Source of the DNA: DAOUFU01 sp034429275
GTDB lineage: Bacteria; Chloroflexota; Anaerolineae; Aggregatilineales; Aggregatilineaceae
DNA length: 9,602 nucleotides
Assembly: GCA_034429275.1 (NCBI GenBank)
Contig: DAOUFU010000197.1
Coordinates: forward strand, 1 to 9,602
Direction: 5' to 3'
A program made the position numbers and the translations under genes. Positions 7,102-9,602 of the stretch are shown one piece after another; the first letter of the stretch is position 1, and every line of letters starts with the position of its first letter. The notes under the pieces are model-generated. The model was not told where the DNA came from. It saw only the letters and a list, made by a program, of their open reading frames with translations, and ran no database searches.

Positions 7102-7707
7102 ATGATGCTCGAAGGTGTGCTGGTGAACCTGGTGCCGCAGGGCGAGCCGTTTCTGGAACGCCGCCGCGATTGGGTCAATGGGCCGATGGGCGATTGGTGG
7201 GGGATGGACCACCTGCTGACGCGAGCTGCGAACGAGCGCTGGATCCGCGAATGGTTCTACGACGAGACCCAGCGGCCTCAGCGGGTGACGTTTGGCGTGG
7301 AGGCCAAAGACGGCACGCCGATTGGGACTTTTGGCCTGTATCAGATTCAGGCGGCACACCGCACGGCGGAAGTTGGCGCGGGGATCGGTGAGCCAGCCTA
7401 TTGGAGCGGCGGGTATGGGTCCGACGCCATGCTGCTGATCGTGGAATATGCCTTTCGGTGGCTGGATATGCGACGCCTGTGGCTGACGACGATGGGGACG
7501 AACGCCCGCGCTCAGCGGCAGGTGGAAAAGTGTGGGTTCGTGCGCGAAGGGGCGCGGCGGTCGTGCGTGATGACGCCGGACGGGAAATACATTGAGTTCC
7601 TGTTCTATGGCATGATGCGCGAGGAATGGCCGGGCCGCGAGGTGATGGTGGAGCGGTTGGGACTGCGCGCAAAAGCCGCAGCGCGCGGCGCAGCGAATCG
7701 CGCGTGA
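7102..7707 (+). CDS. GNAT family N-acetyltransferase (RimJ/RimL-like)
   Basis: 201 residues from the ATG at 7102. A further in-frame GTG at 7075 overlaps the tail of the mrp terminator and has no ribosome site, whereas GCGAGAGA directly precedes 7102; the second Met at 7105 is equally possible. The fold is visible as: a substrate-side N-terminal half with W-rich segment (DWWGM, 31-35), the beta-4 strand AEVGAGIG (89-96), the acetyl-CoA loop YWSGGYGSDA (100-109), a following helix (LLIVEYAFRWLDM) and the C-terminal signature N134-A-R-A and VEKCGFVREGARR (141-153). This pattern is shared with RimJ/RimL enzymes that acetylate N-terminal amines and with many enzymes of unknown small-molecule substrate. 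The substrate cannot be told from sequence. It probably forms a two-gene unit with the next gene, 14 bases away. Confidence 0.88.
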   Translation: MMLEGVLVNLVPQGEPFLERRRDWVNGPMGDWWGMDHLLTRAANERWIREWFYDETQRPQRVTFGVEAKDGTPIGTFGLYQIQAAHRTAEVGAGIGEPAYWSGGYGSDAMLLIVEYAFRWLDMRRLWLTTMGTNARAQRQVEKCGFVREGARRSCVMTPDGKYIEFLFYGMMREEWPGREVMVERLGLRAKAAARGAANRA

Positions 7708-7721
7708 GAGGAGCGAGCGGG

Positions 7722-8297
7722 ATGGGCGACGAACAGATCGCAGGGCTGATCCGTGTGCACCTGGGGCGGTATGGTGAGGCGCGGATGATCGATGTGTACA
7801 AGCTGCTGCACCAGGCGACCTTTGGGCCGGGGCATTTGATCGCCAACAAAAAAGCAGCGCGCGAATACCTGGAAATGGAGATGGGGCAGCTTCGCCCGGC
7901 GGCGCAGCCCCTGGTCGAGAATGTGCATCCCGAAGGCGCGCTGGTGCGGCTGCATCTGCGCCCGTACCTGAGCTATACGACGCAGGCCAAGCCGCTGCTA
8001 GATGCGCTGGTGCGATCGGCAGAGGCGACGGCGGGCGACCCGGCGGCACTGGCCGCGCTGATGGCGGCGCGCTGGGCGATGTTCGCTGTGCTGGTGAGCG
8101 CTGACCCGGCGCTGGCGGAGCGATTCGACCGGCGCGAAATTCAGCTTTGGGGGACGGCGCGAGAGCGCGAAAGCTGGCCCGCCTGCTCCCATTCGCCGGA
8201 GTTCAACGCCGCGTACAAGCCCCATTACCGCGTGCTGACGGCGGGCGAGGCCGAGGCGCTGTGCCAGCGCATTGGCGCGCCGTTTGAGGTGGTGTGA
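7722..8297 (+). CDS. Conserved-looking hypothetical protein
   Basis: 191 residues from the ATG at 7722, which has AGGAG 7-8 bases upstream; the in-frame ORF extends further back to 7626 but would overlap the acetyltransferase by 82 bases. I do not recognise a named family. The N-terminal part has a motif-like block, IDVYKLLHQATFGPGHLI (about residues 24-41), with a Gly-Pro-Gly-His turn, followed by LVRLHLRPYLSY (about 73-84). The C-terminal part has a Cys-His pair (ACSHSPEF) and YKPHYRVL. The concentration of His, Cys and aromatic residues in short blocks suggests a metal or ligand site, though this is only inference. There is no signal peptide, membrane segment or repeat. It is likely cotranscribed with the acetyltransferase; the pair could act on one substrate. 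The gene ends 253 bases before a convergent gene. Confidence 0.75.
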   Translation: MGDEQIAGLIRVHLGRYGEARMIDVYKLLHQATFGPGHLIANKKAAREYLEMEMGQLRPAAQPLVENVHPEGALVRLHLRPYLSYTTQAKPLLDALVRSAEATAGDPAALAALMAARWAMFAVLVSADPALAERFDRREIQLWGTARERESWPACSHSPEFNAAYKPHYRVLTAGEAEALCQRIGAPFEVV

Positions 8298-8312
8298 GAG
8301 ACCATTCAAAAA

Positions 8313-8451
8313 GCCCTCACCCTACCGGCTACCGTTGGTTCACTCTCCCTCAGGCGAGGGAAAACCAGCCCATTGCCCCGTCTTCCTGAGGGAGAAGGGG
8401 CCGCGAACCCAAAAGGGTTCAGCGAACTCTTCGAGTTCGAGGGATGAGGGC
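8313..8451. repeat. Dispersed palindromic repeat (CCTCACCC/CTCTCCC family), copy 2
   Basis: Outer arms GCCCTCACCCT (8313-8323) and 8440-8451 pair over 11 bp with one bulged A. The inner arms TCTCCCTCAGG (8344-8354) and CCTGAGGGAGA (8385-8395) are perfect. Two small hairpins lie in the right half: GAACCC-AAAA-GGGTTC (8405-8420) and CGAACTC-TTC-GAGTTCG (8423-8439). It fills most of the 252-base gap between the convergent genes 7722-8297 and 8550-9590, where a strong palindrome could help end transcription from both sides. No typical T-run follows, and I see no gene in the rest of the gap. Confidence 0.75.
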
Positions 8452-8549
8452 CTAAAAAGCTTTTGCAAATGGTCTCTGAACGGCGCAGTCACAGGTGCGG
8501 CCAGCCGCCCGGTACGCCTGGAGACTGGCCACCGATTGTCCCTCTCTCG

Positions 8550-9590
8550 CTACGAATTCCGGCGATCTCCGGCCAGCGTGTTTTCAACCGGCAGGGGGAT
8601 GTGTCGCTGCGCGTTGAGCACGCGCCGGATCGCGTAGGGGCCTTTGCCCTGGGATTCGTAGTAGGTCCGCATCAGCATCTCCATCACCAGCCCCAGCAGG
8701 ATCGACTGCACCGCCATCACCCCAAACAGCGCCGCCAGCACCGGCCAGGCCGAATTCCACAGCAGGTCGCCCGCGAACAGGCCGCTGAGGGCGATCACCA
8801 GCACGCACAGCCCCGACAGCATGGTGAGCAGGAAGCCCATGCCACCAAAGATGTACATCGGGCGGGTGTTGTACTTGGTGAGAAAGGTAACGGTCATCAG
8901 GTCGAGCACGACCTTGACGGTGCGCCACAGGCCGTATTTCGATTTGCCATGAATACGCGGGCGGTGATTGACCACACGCTCGACAATGCGTGCACCGGCG
9001 GCATTGGCGAGCACCGGGATGAAGCGGTGCATCTCGCCATAAAGGCGGACATGATCGAGCACTTCGCGGCGGTAGGTCTTGAGCGTGCAACCGTAATCGT
9101 GCAGGCGGACGCCGGTGACTATGGAGATCAGGTTGTTGGCCACCTTTGAGGGCAGGCGGCGCACCGCATTATCCTGGCGGTTCTTGCGCCAGCCGCTGAC
9201 CAGGTCGTAGCCTTCGGTGGCCATCTGGTCGAGCATGAGCGGCAGCTCGTGCGGGTCGTTCTGCAGATCGGCGTCCATCAGGGCGATGATCGCGCCGTTG
9301 GCATGGTCGATGCCAGCCTGGATGGCCGCGGTCTGGCCGAAATTGCGGCGCAGCAGCACGGCGTGCACGGTATCGGGCGATTGTTCGACCAGGGCGATCA
9401 GGCGGGCGGCGCTGTTATCGCGGCTGCCGTCGTCCACATAGATGATCTCCCAGCGCAGCCCCAGCCCTTGCAGCACACCGACAAGTTCCCGGTGTACCAG
9501 GTCGATGTTGTCCTGTTCGTTGTAGACGGGCAGCACCACCGAAAGATCGACGGGGTAGGGGTGGTTGGTCAGCGAGTCGTGGGGACTCAT
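8550..9590 (-). CDS. GT2 family glycosyltransferase (polyprenyl-phosphate sugar transferase type)
   Basis: 346 residues, membrane-attached. The GT-A domain shows VVLPVYNE (18-25), the nucleotide-binding YVDDGSRDNS (51-60, D53-D54), the metal-binding DADLQNDP (106-113) and the acceptor-side blocks DYGCTLKTYRREV (165-177), GEMHRF (185-190) and KSKYG (216-220). Two hydrophobic helices follow at about 245-270 and 283-306. This arrangement is that of the DPM1/GtrB/ArnC group, which transfers a sugar from a nucleotide donor to polyprenyl phosphate at the cytoplasmic face of the membrane. The sugar cannot be told. Start ATG at 9590 with GAGGAG (9597-9602) about 6 bases upstream; the stop is at 8550-8552. 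It is convergent with the plus-strand gene ending at 8297. The C-terminal tail of about 40 residues after the second helix is cytoplasmic and basic. Its promoter is outside the window. Confidence 0.93.
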   Translation of the reverse strand: MSPHDSLTNHPYPVDLSVVLPVYNEQDNIDLVHRELVGVLQGLGLRWEIIYVDDGSRDNSAARLIALVEQSPDTVHAVLLRRNFGQTAAIQAGIDHANGAIIALMDADLQNDPHELPLMLDQMATEGYDLVSGWRKNRQDNAVRRLPSKVANNLISIVTGVRLHDYGCTLKTYRREVLDHVRLYGEMHRFIPVLANAAGARIVERVVNHRPRIHGKSKYGLWRTVKVVLDLMTVTFLTKYNTRPMYIFGGMGFLLTMLSGLCVLVIALSGLFAGDLLWNSAWPVLAALFGVMAVQSILLGLVMEMLMRTYYESQGKGPYAIRRVLNAQRHIPLPVENTLAGDRRNS

Positions 9591-9602
9591 AGGGTGCTCC
9601 TC

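Noticed and set aside
6574..8049. Minus-strand ORF of 491 codons opposite mrp, the acetyltransferase and the hypothetical gene
   Set aside because: Pro/Arg/Ser-rich composition without domains, opposite three genes with clear motifs or ribosome sites. The same applies to 6008-7036.
8455..8464. AAAAGCTTTT palindrome as a terminator
   Set aside because: It is short and AT-rich with no GC stem; it is more likely incidental to the neighbouring palindrome.

Overview
The window is a GC-rich bacterial chromosome segment with tightly packed genes, frequent GTG starts, many plus-strand mirror ORFs caused by GC-rich third positions, and TATAAT/TACAAT-type promoters. Gene content (tRNA-Leu, tig, clpP, clpX order; a soluble receiver-histidine kinase; an Mrp ATPase lacking its CxxC pair) and the dispersed CCTCACCCC/CTCTCCC palindromes in intergenic gaps fit a Chloroflexota genome (Anaerolineae-like). 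That assignment is an inference from general character and not from a marker gene comparison.

Layout. The left part is read on the minus strand, right to left: a REC-histidine kinase (4152-5324), a tRNA-Leu(UAG) with its own promoter and terminator (3992-4076), then the proteostasis operon tig (2287-3867), clpP (1566-2198), clpX (268-1566), closed by a clear intrinsic terminator at 208-241. After it comes the 5' end of a lipoprotein gene that runs off the left edge. Trigger factor meets nascent chains at the ribosome and ClpXP degrades tagged or damaged proteins, so the operon pairs folding with degradation. clpP and clpX overlap by one base, which suggests translational coupling.

The centre (about 5387-5883) is a gene-free gap of roughly 500 bases holding a palindromic repeat bracketed by a 14-base direct repeat. 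From there the plus strand carries mrp (5945-7006) with an extended -10 promoter and an intrinsic terminator, then a GNAT acetyltransferase (7102-7707) and an unrecognised conserved-looking protein (7722-8297) 14 bases behind it. A second palindrome of the same family lies in the convergent gap at 8298-8549. The right end is a minus-strand GT2 glycosyltransferase with two C-terminal membrane helices (8550-9590).

The most unusual items are: a 52-residue almost pure aspartate insertion inside the PPIase domain of trigger factor, coded by an interrupted GAC/GAT tract; a three-copy 21-bp tandem repeat at the end of the same gene; a histidine kinase whose receiver domain has lost its phospho-acceptor Asp; the Cys-less Mrp; and the pair of related intergenic palindromes. 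I see no CRISPR array, prophage, insertion sequence or clearly new defence system.
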